A DNA stretch of 64,000 bases from Tranzscheliella williamsii (Eukaryota > Basidiomycota > Ustilaginomycetes > Ustilaginales > Ustilaginaceae), in the NCBI GenBank assembly GCA_023212725.1, contig JALBYF010000002.1:124001-188000 (forward strand). The letters run 5' to 3'. Both the position numbers and the translations under genes were made by a program. Shown piece by piece: positions 40,993 through 50,824 of the stretch. The notes below the pieces were generated by a model. It saw only the letters and a list, made by a program, of their open reading frames with translations, had not been told where the DNA came from and searched no databases. Every line of letters begins with the position of its first letter. The stretch's first letter is position 1.

Positions 40993-42073
40993 GGCGCTTC
41001 CGTGCGAGGCACGGTGCAGTCAAGGACGCCGGTCTTGCTGCTGTTTCGTCTATACTCCCGTACACTTGCCTAGGAGAAAGGGTCATGCATACCTTCTTCC
41101 TGACCATGGCAGCTACATATCAAAGCGTCCACGGCGACCGTGCGCTCATCATGCCGAGTCTGGGTTATAAAAAGGAAAACGAGGGATGTTAGATTTGTAT
41201 TGTCTCCCTCAACCCAATTTCCCAGCTTGCAAAGTGCTGTATTGTATATGCTGCCAAAGTACAGCCCTTGATAAGTTCGGGTCCCGCTCGCCAAGCAGCC
41301 CACCGTTGTCACCACTGCTCCTGTCGGAACGAAGCCAGAGAGGTTGGCTTCAAGAGGGGAGCTGAGAGCCACTGGCCGCTGCATTCGCAGGTGAGCGGCG
41401 CGTTTGACGCGTGATTGGTGTCTCGGCCTAGTGAGAGAACGATGGGGCCCCGTCAGGTCATTACAAATCCCTCTCTGAACGGCAGTCACGGTCCGATTTT
41501 GACGCATTCGAGTCTAGTTGGCTGTAATCTAGCTGAGCTGCTGAGCTGCTTAGCAACAAGAGCGGGCGAAGGTGCAACGACTGCCAATCAGCGTCACTCT
41601 CCGCCTCGCGCAACGCACACGCACTCGACAATTATATCTAATTCGCTCGCTCGCCCCACTTCGAGCCATGGCTTTGTTGTTTAGCAGGGAAGTCGACGTA
41701 CTTTCCCTTTCCTAGCTAGTGGCGACAACGTTGAGACCGCATTGGATCCTCTGCTAGCCCACCCGTGTCTGTTTGCCACTGCGGCCATCTCTTCTTGCCA
41801 TCCTCCCCCTAATCGCGCCTCCCAGCTCAAGCATCTTAGCCATTGCAAGCAGCCTCGTACCTCGAAAGCGGGGTGGAAAGCCATTCGCCCTAGGGACGCA
41901 GAGTAGACATTCTTCGCCAGAGCGTGTCGCTTGTCACTGTGCCCATCCGAAGCAGTCCTCGACAGCAAACCAGAAAAAAGGTCCTGAGGAGGCTACCTGT
42001 CTTTGACACCGTAGCGTGACTACCTATCTGGCCAAAGTAAACAGCCGCATAGGTCAAGGCCTGGCAGCCGACA
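40993..42073. promoter_or_regulatory. Divergent promoter, chromate transporter / gene at 42074
   Basis: This 1.08 kb stretch has no supported gene. A TATAAAAAGG sequence occurs at about 41166-41175 on the plus strand, but no convincing plus-strand ORF begins nearby, so its role is unclear. Confidence 0.35.
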
Positions 42074-43717
42074 ATGTCCAATCCTTCGATCACCTCCAGC
42101 TCACCGAAGGGGCTTTCGCCCACCCATTCCATAGTGCCAGTCGCCTCTTCCCCGGGCATGGTACGGTCGACCTCGCCGCTCAATGCCATCGGCTCCTCTT
42201 CAGACTCTTCTCCGCAGAAACTCAGGAGCATCCTGGACAACCCCCACGAAGCACCGCCACGCAAATCGTCAACAACCGCCAATGACTCAGGATTCAAAGC
42301 AGCACTGAAAGCCACTTTCTTACCTCCCCCGACTGCCGGTCGCCAAGTCAAAGTCAAAGATGGCAGGCGTCTAGGCAAGTCGTTTCAGAGAACGGAACCC
42401 CTGCCGGAAGGTTTTGAAGGCGGCGAGGTACTGCCGTACGACCCGAGAGGCGAAGAGGCTACCGCTGGTGATGGCATTGTACCTACAAGCTTCCTCCAAC
42501 CACCAGCACCAGCAGAAGCAGGCCGAGGCAGGAAAGCCAGCGTGAGCGACTCCGGTTACAACAGTGATATGGACAGCAGCCTCGGTACCCGAAGCGACCT
42601 TGGAGATTCCAGCGAATTCTCCCACTCATATGCTTCAGACAGAAGCTCTGCCTGGGCTACCGAAGCGAGCTCTGATCGTGGCCGAACCCTGGCATCTAAG
42701 CCCGGTCGCGGTCGGCAAGCCTCAGAGTCCAGTAACACTTCCAACAGCAGTTGTGCTGCGATCAAGTTTGCACCTTTGCCCGTTTCTGGCCGCTTGAAAC
42801 GTGCCAATTCGATCACCATCGGCGTCGCTGCACGAACCCACCTCTTGCAATCTCAAGGTACGGCAGCTCCACCACGGCCTTCACACACCCCGCAGCACGT
42901 ACACAATTCTCAGTACTGGTACACAACCGGTGCCAAACCGGCTGACGTTGTGGATGTTGGCAAGGAGATTAGGAAGGGAGCTTCGAAGGCTTGGAAGAAG
43001 ATCCGAGGCAGCAGTAGCAGCTCAGGCTCTGCCCAAGAATCTCCAAATGCTCCATCAACCAGTGCAACGCTCGAAAAGCCTAAGAAACATTATCCGAAAG
43101 AAGGCGCCCCGATCGAAGACCCTACCACGGGAGAGCTCAAGGTCAAGAGTGCAGAAGGTGTCGAAACACCCAAAACGCCATCCCGCAGGCTAAACAGCTT
43201 GGACGGATCGGAAGGTAAGGGTGATCAAACGCCCACACGCGCTCGCAGTCCATCAGCGCAGCTCCACCATCTCTCTATTCGCGAAGAGGGCGAGGAAAGT
43301 GGACAGACACCAGCACCGGCAGCCGCTGTTGACCCGCATCCGCATCAGCTGGAAGAAGGACCGCAGCACGACAGCTTTCCTCTTGCTGATGACCACGATG
43401 CTCAACTTGAGGACGGTACGACAACGCCACGCAGCGGACCGCAACGCCGCCTCTCCACTGGCGCCTTTTTGCGTGGTCTCTCTCTTCGTGGGATTCAAGA
43501 GGACCGGAGGAGGGATCTGCTCGGTCTTGATGGTGACGACGAGTTAGGCGACCTCGCTGATGGTCAGGAGCGCAAGGATTCAGTGGAGCATCGGCATGGC
43601 ATCACCGTCAGAGGACCCTCCGGCAGGGAGGAAGAGCTTGGCCTCGAAGGATATGGCCATCAGCGACCTACTGGGCAGGCAGGCCACGGCGGGGACTCTC
43701 CATTGCAGACATCTTAG
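42074..43717 (+). CDS. Serine-rich, largely disordered fungal protein of unknown function
   Basis: The ORF is 547 aa from the ATG at 42074. Composition is Ser, Pro, Gly, Asp and Glu-rich with no membrane segment. Short ordered motifs stand out and may be family landmarks: SGFKAALKATFLPPP, AIKFAPLPVSGRLKR followed by NSITIGVAARTHLL, VGKEIRKGASKAWKKIRG and RRLSTGAFLRGLSLRGI. Many SP/TP and RxxS sites suggest heavy phosphorylation. I do not recognise a function. Neighbours (the chromate transporter, divergent; GNAT, convergent) give no clear clue. Confidence 0.65.
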   Translation: MSNPSITSSSPKGLSPTHSIVPVASSPGMVRSTSPLNAIGSSSDSSPQKLRSILDNPHEAPPRKSSTTANDSGFKAALKATFLPPPTAGRQVKVKDGRRLGKSFQRTEPLPEGFEGGEVLPYDPRGEEATAGDGIVPTSFLQPPAPAEAGRGRKASVSDSGYNSDMDSSLGTRSDLGDSSEFSHSYASDRSSAWATEASSDRGRTLASKPGRGRQASESSNTSNSSCAAIKFAPLPVSGRLKRANSITIGVAARTHLLQSQGTAAPPRPSHTPQHVHNSQYWYTTGAKPADVVDVGKEIRKGASKAWKKIRGSSSSSGSAQESPNAPSTSATLEKPKKHYPKEGAPIEDPTTGELKVKSAEGVETPKTPSRRLNSLDGSEGKGDQTPTRARSPSAQLHHLSIREEGEESGQTPAPAAAVDPHPHQLEEGPQHDSFPLADDHDAQLEDGTTTPRSGPQRRLSTGAFLRGLSLRGIQEDRRRDLLGLDGDDELGDLADGQERKDSVEHRHGITVRGPSGREEELGLEGYGHQRPTGQAGHGGDSPLQTS

Positions 43718-43909
43718 CTGTTGTCGCATTGCTGATACCCATAGTCTTCGTATAGAGCGCCTCTAGCGACTCTATTCGCCGTACATGTCAGAAGAACTAT
43801 CGACGTCTTTCGATGGTCGCTTCCACTTCACACATGTAGCAATATCATGGAACGAAGATCCTGTTGTTCATGGAAATGTACAATGGCCCTTTACGGAAAC
43901 AAATACTAA

Positions 43910-44770
43910 CTACGACAACCTAGGCCGCTTGGAGAGTACGTTCGGATTGATGGTCGTTCCAGGAAGCGAAGCGGGCGATAGGATGTCGGATGCAAGCGTC
44001 ATGCGTGGCGAGAGATGGACTGCAGAAGAAAGAGGGGGGTGAGCAGCGTGCGGGCGAGGTTGCTGACTGGGCTCGATCGGGTCAGGGAGCTTTGTCTGTA
44101 TGACGAGCAAGTCACGCCATGAACCGGTGGTGGGGCCGTCGTGCATGCGGCCGATGCTTTTGCGCTCGGCGACGGTGACGAAGGCGTGGCGGGCGAAGAG
44201 CCTGCGGGCGGCGAGATTCTCTGGAAAGAAGGAGGCCTGTACGGTCGAGTAGCGGAGGTCGGTTGCGATGGACTGGAGGATGGTGGTGAGGAGGAGGCTG
44301 CCGATGCCGCGCGCGCGCTCGTCCTCGGCAACGAAGACGCGCACTTCCACCACGTCGCCGCCCCTGCTGCCATCGCTGGGGGAGGCACGCTCGTCGAAGC
44401 CGAGCGAGAGCAGCGGAAACGGGTGGAAACAGGCAGCCCACCCCAGCGTGCGGTTGTCCCGAGGATCGGCAGCAATGAAGCGATGCTTCTTGACAGCGAG
44501 CGCGTCAAAGTCCTTCCACGTCGGCACCTTCTCGGCACTCAACGCCGCCTCGCCCGTGGCAACACCTTGCAGATAAATCCGGGACCACGCCGCCTTGCGC
44601 ACTTCCGTCAACGTCAGAATTCTGGCAGTGTGGGAGCTGCATCGCCGCCGGTCGGCACCATCTGAACAAGTGCCGTCGCGACCCACAACGGATGGCGACA
44701 AAGACACCGGGGATGAGGAGTTTGCCCTGGCCTCAGGATCTCCTAGCGGCTGCAGAAGAGCCTCGTTCAT
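43910..44770 (-). CDS. GNAT-family N-acetyltransferase (phosphinothricin-acetyltransferase-like)
   Basis: The ATG at 44770 (MNEALLQPLG) gives 286 aa; the longer frame upstream begins with GTG. The GNAT core spans about residues 65-230: HRFIAADPRDNRTLGWAACF (strands 2-3), VEVRVFVAEDERARGIGSLL, which is motif A with the acetyl-CoA pyrophosphate loop (R-x-R-G-I-G), then VQASFFPENLAARRLFARHA, and IGRMHDGPTTGSWRDLLVIQ, which resembles the C-terminal signature of Pat/Bar-type acetyltransferases. The last 55 residues are a Pro/Ser-rich extension. It acetylates an amine of an unknown small molecule, probably in the cytosol. It is divergent from the HPP gene. Confidence 0.8.
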   Translation of the reverse strand: MNEALLQPLGDPEARANSSSPVSLSPSVVGRDGTCSDGADRRRCSSHTARILTLTEVRKAAWSRIYLQGVATGEAALSAEKVPTWKDFDALAVKKHRFIAADPRDNRTLGWAACFHPFPLLSLGFDERASPSDGSRGGDVVEVRVFVAEDERARGIGSLLLTTILQSIATDLRYSTVQASFFPENLAARRLFARHAFVTVAERKSIGRMHDGPTTGSWRDLLVIQTKLPDPIEPSQQPRPHAAHPPLSSAVHLSPRMTLASDILSPASLPGTTINPNVLSKRPRLS

Positions 44771-45261
44771 GTCCACAGCTTCATTACGGAATCCTGTTCC
44801 GAGATACAGCTTGACAGCGCGCTGCACACCTGGGAGCGGTCAAGAAAGGCGAAGATCCTGTCATTCACAGCGAAGTCGAGGTTCGAAGCAACGAAAGCAG
44901 CAGTCATGGGTCAACTGCAACTCTTCACCGTTACTCGGCCAAATCCCAAGTAATCCCAATGTTAGGTCGATAGCGGTTCATAACCGCCGTCGCAAGTCAC
45001 GAGTCTACCTAGGCATAATTATTTCGGAATTTAGACGCAAATCCCGCTCTTCATTGCTTACAGATACATGCAGCTCAGTAGAGCGATCGCTGGTAAGCGT
45101 CGGGTTTTACTCGCATATTGATGGGCGTGATTGTAAGTAATGCTGTCATCATGATTACTGCCGCCTGCGACCCTCTTGCTCGGTGCTCTACTTTTGGAGG
45201 TGCCATCCTATGACCTCTGACCTCCGACAGTACTTATCACCGGCTGACGACGCTGGCAAGA
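44771..45261. promoter_or_regulatory. Divergent promoter, GNAT / HPP genes
   Basis: This 491-bp region between the two start codons holds no distinct repeat or convincing ORF. It is more AT-rich (about 44,960-45,160) than the flanking genes, fitting a shared promoter. Confidence 0.4.
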
Positions 45262-46650
45262 ATGACACTAGCATCGCCTGGTCGCACGGACGGTCTGCAT
45301 GACAGTCAAGCACATCAACAAGAACGCGCCGTCCGATCACGATCGCGGGGACGGGCACCGCACTCTATGACGGCTTCCGACCACACTATGCGTCAGCAGA
45401 ATCGCTCGACCTCGCGCGCCAGCTTCTTGGGCAGAGCGCGCTTCCGAACCTACCGCATCTACGAAGACGAGGAAAGACCGGACGCTGAGGAGCGCCGAAA
45501 CAGCTCAGGCAGGCCACAAGGTAGCCTACCCTCCGATACGCGATGGAGAAGCGAATCGCGCACGGTGAGGGGCAGCTCGGATGATGGTGGAGAGGATGGC
45601 TTCGAATTCAGCGACGATGAACCTCTCGCAGGCTCGCCAGCTGCAGCATCCACAACGGGAGGTCGCAAGCGTCGACGCTCTCCTGGCGGACCTGACGGAG
45701 CATCCGTCCCAACAGCGCGGAAGGCCTCGACACCCAAGCAGAGCGCATCTACCGACAACACAGCTGGCTCTCCTGCGCAAGGAAGCCAGATCAAACAGCA
45801 AAGCGGGCCCATACATCAATACAAACAGAAGATATCGTCGGACGATGTCGAAGCGCAAAAGGCGAAGCCCGCGCAACCCGTCTCGCGGCTTTCTCGGTTT
45901 CCTTATCCTGTCGCCCACTTTCTGGGCTACAGAAACAAAGCTACGGAGAACAGAGCGCTGATACGGCCAGTCGAAAAGCTGCCGAGAAAGGTAGAGACAC
46001 TGCTCTGGTCCTTCATCGGCGCCATGTTCGGCCTCGGCTTCACGATGCTCACTTTCTCACGCTGGCCACAATTCGCCATGTCCAGCAACGACCCTCTCAC
46101 GGCCTGGACGGCGCCCATCATCATCGGCTCGTTCGGCGCATCAAGCGTGATCCTGTATGGTACACCCGCATCTCCGCTTGGTCAGCCGAGAGCTTTTGTT
46201 GGTGGACAATTCCTGTGCGCTTTGGTTGGTGTCTGCATCACCAAGCTATTCCAGCTGAACCACAACTATAACCCGGACCTGATCGACTCGTCACACAGTT
46301 TGGTATGGATTGCGGGAGGCATCGCGACTGGTCTAGCGCTGTGCGTTATGGCCCTCACCGACACCGTCCACCCTCCCGGAGGAGCCACTGCTCTGCTCGG
46401 CGCCACTTCGCCTCCGGTCATCAGACTAGGCTGGCGCTACCTGCCCGTCGTCCTCCTTTCCAGTGTCATTATGTCGGCGTGGGCAATGCTCTGGATGAAT
46501 CTGGGCAGAGCGCGTTATCCTCACATCTGGTTCTGGATGTCTGCGCAATCCAGCGAGCCGAGCTATATCCAGACAAAGCTCTCCATCTTCCGCCAGCAAA
46601 GACGCAAAACACCAAAGGGAGAGAAGATAGAAGAATCGGCCGTACAGTAG
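45262..46650 (+). CDS. HPP-family integral membrane protein
   Basis: The 462-aa protein starts at the ATG at 45262. The first 210 residues are a hydrophilic, Arg/Ser-rich, probably cytosolic region. The HPP domain follows from RKVETLLWSFIGAMFGLGF through four or five membrane segments: APIIIGSFGASSVILYGTP, PLGQPRAFVGGQFLCALVG, and the name-giving VHPPGGATALLGA, then WRYLPVVLLSSVIMSAWAML. The family is conserved in bacteria, plants and fungi; a plant member has been linked to nitrite transport, but the fungal role is not established. No cofactor or catalytic motif is seen. Confidence 0.88.
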   Translation: MTLASPGRTDGLHDSQAHQQERAVRSRSRGRAPHSMTASDHTMRQQNRSTSRASFLGRARFRTYRIYEDEERPDAEERRNSSGRPQGSLPSDTRWRSESRTVRGSSDDGGEDGFEFSDDEPLAGSPAAASTTGGRKRRRSPGGPDGASVPTARKASTPKQSASTDNTAGSPAQGSQIKQQSGPIHQYKQKISSDDVEAQKAKPAQPVSRLSRFPYPVAHFLGYRNKATENRALIRPVEKLPRKVETLLWSFIGAMFGLGFTMLTFSRWPQFAMSSNDPLTAWTAPIIIGSFGASSVILYGTPASPLGQPRAFVGGQFLCALVGVCITKLFQLNHNYNPDLIDSSHSLVWIAGGIATGLALCVMALTDTVHPPGGATALLGATSPPVIRLGWRYLPVVLLSSVIMSAWAMLWMNLGRARYPHIWFWMSAQSSEPSYIQTKLSIFRQQRRKTPKGEKIEESAVQ

Positions 46651-47877
46651 CAGCATGATATAGATCGCCGCCCTTTTCTGAATCCTTTAGTGGCGCTTGA
46701 TCGGCTTACTACGGCCGAAACGAAATCACACGATTAGAGTCCATCCTACGTCAGCACGTTAATCACCAACTGTCTGTTGAACAGTAGTTGACATGTATTA
46801 CAATATGCCGCGCTCAACAGCCAGTTACACCTAGCAACTTATGCGGACTCATGCCAATACTGCTAGAAGCGGGAACGGCTGGGAGACTCGCTCTTTTCTC
46901 GCTCGTTGTGCGGGGATCTAGTCGACATGAGTCATCTGACCTCGTCAGAGGTATTCTACGGCGAACTAGACGCGGCTGAGGCCGTGAAAGGCCGCAGCGA
47001 ATCGTGTGGAAGGGGCGGATCGGCTTAGGGTCGGCTAGGTAGTGTGAGCAGAGCTCAACGGTTTCTTATCTGATAGACAATGAACTGATTTTTGCCATTC
47101 GCCGACTCGCCTGTGTCGTTCGGCCCATGACGGGGTTGGCAGAAGAAGAGGCTTGGGCAACACAGCGAGTGCATCTTTCGAGTCAGCGGATCGAATATAC
47201 GTTTGTGGCTGCAGCCAATCACAGACTCGCACGGCAGACGAAATTTGCACCAACAACAGCCTCGTTTGCAGTGGATTACCAAGGAAAGCCTAGAAAGCCT
47301 ATGGTGCTGATCTGCTCCTGCAGGCTGATATTGTGCCGTCTTCAGCTGGCTGGCCTTTCTAATCTGATAACATTTTCATCGTTTAATCAGATGCGATCCG
47401 CCTCTCCTCTCTTGCCTTCTCTCAGCCTCTCCTTAGCGTCCAGTTGTTTCTTGCCTCTGTCGCGTTGGCTCATTTCCTCTACGGATCCTCAACCTGGCGC
47501 TAAAGCGCAAACCAAATCGGAAAGCAGTCGTGAGTCTCTTCAGACCTTCTGCCTGCCCACTCTCCCTCCGAGTCGCTTTCTCTTTCCACCCTCTCTTCTC
47601 AGCACGACTCGTCACATAGAGCTAGCTAATCTTCCGTCCGTTTCTCCCTCCATCGTCCCACTTGCCATCACAGTTCCACGCTGCCAACTTTCCTGGCTTG
47701 GCAGGCTCACAGCTGCCGACCGAGCAAGATATCACAGCCTATCTTGACAACTATCCCCACGCCTATCCAAGCTATAGCTTCGAAGAACCGGTGGGCTCAA
47801 CTCTTCCCGGCCTACGACTCACACACTGAGGTTCCGGTCTCCTTTGTTGCAACGTTGCCACAAGCGCACAGCCGAAA
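46651..47877. promoter_or_regulatory. Upstream region of hapX
   Basis: These 1.23 kb contain no supported gene. The proximal 480 bp is a pyrimidine-rich leader with upstream ATGs. Candidate GATA-factor sites and a CCAAT box lie further up and are listed separately. Confidence 0.4.
47066..47370. promoter_or_regulatory. Candidate GATA sites and CCAAT box upstream of hapX
   Basis: Overlapping GATA-type sites TTATCT/TGATAG lie at 47066-47076 and TGATAA at 47365-47370. A CCAAT box (GCCAATCA context) is at 47213-47220. In other fungi hapX is repressed in iron-replete cells by a GATA factor (SreA; Urbs1 in Ustilago), and HapX acts through the CCAAT-binding complex, so both site types would fit. The motifs are short and could be chance. 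Confidence 0.3.
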
Positions 47878-50151
47878 ATGTCGTCCGCATCCACTGCGAC
47901 GCTTCTTCCGTCACCATCAGCATCTCCCTCCTCGTCAAGGCTCATGCCTTCTAGGCCCCCCACATCAAACACCTCCAAGCTGCAGCCATCGAGGCCGTCA
48001 GGACTTTCCCAGTCACAGAAACTTCAGCCCGCCCCACTGGCGCCATCTCCATCCTTATCTATATCCAAGAACATTACCAAAAGCATTCCGAACCCCGCAC
48101 TACGTCCGGTTCCCAGCCACTCGTCCGCGACACCTACTCCGCTTGCATCGTCTCCGCCGCCTAGCCCGGCAAAGAAGGAAGGCTACGGCGGCAGCAGCGT
48201 TCTTGTGCAGCCATCCAAGGAATGGGTTCTTCCTGCTCGCGCCAAACCCGGGCGCAAGCCCTCAGAGACCGAGCCGCTTACCAAGCGCAAGGCACAGAAC
48301 CGGGCGTCTCAGCGTGCCTTCCGAGAACGCAAGCAATCTTACCTGGCTGAACTCGAGACAAAGGTGGCCGCATACGAGGCGGCTGAGATTGACCGGAGTG
48401 TCGAAATGCAGAAGTTGGCACAGAAGTTGCGTGCTGAGAACGAATCTTTGCGCAAAGAAGTGAGCACATGGAAGGACAGAGTCACCCAGCTTGAGTCCGC
48501 CTTGCACAGCATCCGACTCGCCAACAAGCTACCTCCCGTTCTTCCAAGTATCAGGTCCGGACCTGGTTGCAAGGCGCCTGCCCACGAAAAGTCGACGCCC
48601 AAGCGAGGCGTCCTAGTGGCGCCGGGAGCCAAAGCCAAAGACAAGGAGCGGGGAGAGGTACGCTTCGCCGACTCTGTATCAGGAAAGACGTCGTATACGC
48701 TTTCTGCATCCATGGAGGGCAGTGCTCCTTCTGTCCCGCTTCGACGCAGCACCCACCCTTCTGCTACTACCAGTCCACCCCAGTCCGCTTCAATCTCCTC
48801 GACGCCAGAATCGTCCTCGCGACAGTCGTCAACCGTATCACCAACCAACAAAGCCGGGAAGCCATTGCTCTGGTCCACCGGGACTGAGTCCAGCGGCTCA
48901 ACAACTGTGCATGCGAAGCACGACTCACTTATGTCGTCGCCTATTCTTGCTTCGTCTCGCCTTGCTGTGGACGGCGGATGCGGGTTCTGCACGGAGGCCT
49001 CACCCTGCGTGTGCGCCGAAGACTTCCTGGATCTCTCGGAAACCTCTCCTTCGGCGGTGTCTGTCTCCAAGAAAGCGCCATCGCATATCGCGGTTTCAAG
49101 CGATGTGCCGTCGGCCGTCCCGCTCCCAAAGCGAAGCGGTACGTCGGCCTGCATGAGCATCAACTCCATCACCCATGCGAAGGATGTCCATATCGATCAG
49201 AAGAGACACAAGAAGCTCTGGTACGTTGTCAAGCAAGACGACAACAGACCTGACAAGAAGTCATCTGCAGAAGCCGGGTCCAGGCCACTGGCCCTTGCGC
49301 TTGGGCCGCAGCGCAAAACGGGCAAGAAGCTTTGGCACGTTACTGAGAGCATCCCGTCGGAACCTTTGGGCAGCTTAGAGCCGATGTGCACTGGTGATCC
49401 TAAAACATGCGGCGCATGCTCCTCTGATCCGGGTCTCGCTGCCTTCTGCGAGGCGGTCACCGTGGCTACAGGAAGCAGCGCTTCGCCCAAGCAGCCGCCT
49501 GCGCCCACGACGCCGAGACCTTCTATGAAGCGATCTGGAACCACGGGAACGTTGCCGCTGTCTTCCATGTCGCTGCTGACAGCACCTGCGCCAGCGCACG
49601 TGCGCGGCGAAACTGTGCCCTCGGCATGGCGACAGATCCGTTCCCATCCACGCTTCTCCCAGTGGGACGGCGGGCTGGACCTCCTAGCGGAGGTGGTGAG
49701 CAAGCGTAGCGGCAGCGTCCACTCGCCGCTCCTGGGCGAGCGCAAACGGCCCCGTGGTGTGTCTGTCGAAATCGAGCCACCGAGGCAGACATTGACGTTG
49801 TCAGCAACCAGCAACGATAGGGCCACCTCGTCGGCCACCGCATCCGCTGCCACTGCCGTGTCGATCAAGCCGGCATTGCCGCACACCGCATCCGACACGA
49901 CCGTCCACATGTTGCCCCAGATCAAGACAGAGGAAGAAGAGGACGAGCTGGATGAGCTCGATGAAACCAGGGACCACAAACGACGCCGCATTTTAATCGA
50001 CAGAGAGGCCGTACAGGAGGCGCTGGCTCTCCTCGACGCCGGCACTGCCGCCCAGCCCCGCACGCCCAGGACAGCCGCCTATGCCGACGAGTACGACGCT
50101 AGCGGACCTTGCCCTTGTCCATGGCGGCCAGGTGACAGAAGAGCGGTGTGA
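47878..50151 (+). CDS. hapX: HapX-type bZIP iron regulator
   Basis: The ORF is 757 aa from the ATG at 47878. The diagnostic CCAAT-complex-binding segment is KEWVLPARAKPGRKP (about residues 114-128), directly followed by the bZIP basic region KRKAQNRASQRAFRERKQ and a leucine-zipper-like coiled coil to about residue 215. Cysteine-rich regions follow: CGFCTEASPCVC (about 367-378, CRR-A type), CTGDPKTCGACSSDPGLAAF ending in Cys (about 504, CRR-C type) and a terminal GPCPCPW. A CRR-B-type cluster is not evident. HapX represses iron-consuming pathways in iron starvation and activates storage in excess; cysteine regions sense Fe-S status. Other iron genes are not in the window. Confidence 0.93.
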   Translation: MSSASTATLLPSPSASPSSSRLMPSRPPTSNTSKLQPSRPSGLSQSQKLQPAPLAPSPSLSISKNITKSIPNPALRPVPSHSSATPTPLASSPPPSPAKKEGYGGSSVLVQPSKEWVLPARAKPGRKPSETEPLTKRKAQNRASQRAFRERKQSYLAELETKVAAYEAAEIDRSVEMQKLAQKLRAENESLRKEVSTWKDRVTQLESALHSIRLANKLPPVLPSIRSGPGCKAPAHEKSTPKRGVLVAPGAKAKDKERGEVRFADSVSGKTSYTLSASMEGSAPSVPLRRSTHPSATTSPPQSASISSTPESSSRQSSTVSPTNKAGKPLLWSTGTESSGSTTVHAKHDSLMSSPILASSRLAVDGGCGFCTEASPCVCAEDFLDLSETSPSAVSVSKKAPSHIAVSSDVPSAVPLPKRSGTSACMSINSITHAKDVHIDQKRHKKLWYVVKQDDNRPDKKSSAEAGSRPLALALGPQRKTGKKLWHVTESIPSEPLGSLEPMCTGDPKTCGACSSDPGLAAFCEAVTVATGSSASPKQPPAPTTPRPSMKRSGTTGTLPLSSMSLLTAPAPAHVRGETVPSAWRQIRSHPRFSQWDGGLDLLAEVVSKRSGSVHSPLLGERKRPRGVSVEIEPPRQTLTLSATSNDRATSSATASAATAVSIKPALPHTASDTTVHMLPQIKTEEEEDELDELDETRDHKRRRILIDREAVQEALALLDAGTAAQPRTPRTAAYADEYDASGPCPCPWRPGDRRAV

Positions 50152-50824
50152 GTCTGCCCAATTCCCTTCATGTACATCTTAACGTGAGATATAGATAATG
50201 GGAAATTATGCATCGACCCCCCCTTTTCGTTAACATGACCCCCCCCTACCACAATTCCCGATAGAACTCAATCGCCTGCTCGTGCATGTGATGCTTCTCT
50301 TGTTTCACACCTGTTGGGCCCATGTTGTGCCGAAGGAGGGTCACATGAGCTAGGAAAGAGTTACAGCACTGTTAGAAGTCGATTTTTTCGAAGCCAACAG
50401 CCTTCCAAAGCATGTCAATGAGCAGTTGCTGGTGGATGGGAAAGCTGAAGCTCCTCATCTGCACGACTTCAATCAGGAGATGTATTTTTTGTTTCAGCAT
50501 GCAAATCGGGAAAACGGGGTCGTGTTAGCAAGAAGGGGGGGTCGATGCATAATTTTCCATATTTTAACGCCAACAAATAAAACAGAAGCTCAGAAAAACA
50601 ACTAAGTTGAACCTTGAAACTGAGACAAAAAACAGAAAGGCAAAAGAAAGTCTAGGAACCGAAAACGGCTGGTAATGTCTCATCGGTCTCAAGCCACCGA
50701 GCAGCATGTGCCAGTCACAACGAAATCACAGATCACCGATTGCAATACATAAATTTCAGCGACGACGACGAGAAAGAGAGAGACATGCACCGGTACGATT
50801 AAGAGGTAACCGAGTCACTTCAAT
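50152..50824. other. Intergenic between hapX and P450, with a TIR element
   Basis: The two convergent genes are separated by 673 bp. A 361-bp element with terminal inverted repeats fills 50199-50559. The rest (50,560-50,824) is A-rich and shows no ORF. Confidence 0.5.
50199..50559. mobile_element. MITE-like element with 44-bp terminal inverted repeats
   Basis: The left end (50199-50242) and the reverse complement of the right end (50516-50559) match at 39 of 44 bases, sharing a core ATTATGCATCGACCCCCCC. The interior is short and encodes no full transposase; a minus-strand frame of about 42 codons (starting MLKQKIHLLIEV) runs inward from the right. The size, TIRs and position between convergent genes suit a non-autonomous DNA transposon. 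The target-site duplication is unclear: both ends adjoin TA-containing sequence. Confidence 0.62.

Noticed and set aside
41166..41175. TATAAAAAGG as a promoter for a hidden plus-strand gene
   Set aside because: No convincing ORF follows within several hundred bases, and the next plus-strand start (42074) is 900 bp away.
47127..47747. 206-codon ORF upstream of hapX
   Set aside because: The translation is low-complexity Ser/Pro/Leu from a pyrimidine-rich leader with no recognisable domain; treated as untranslated leader.
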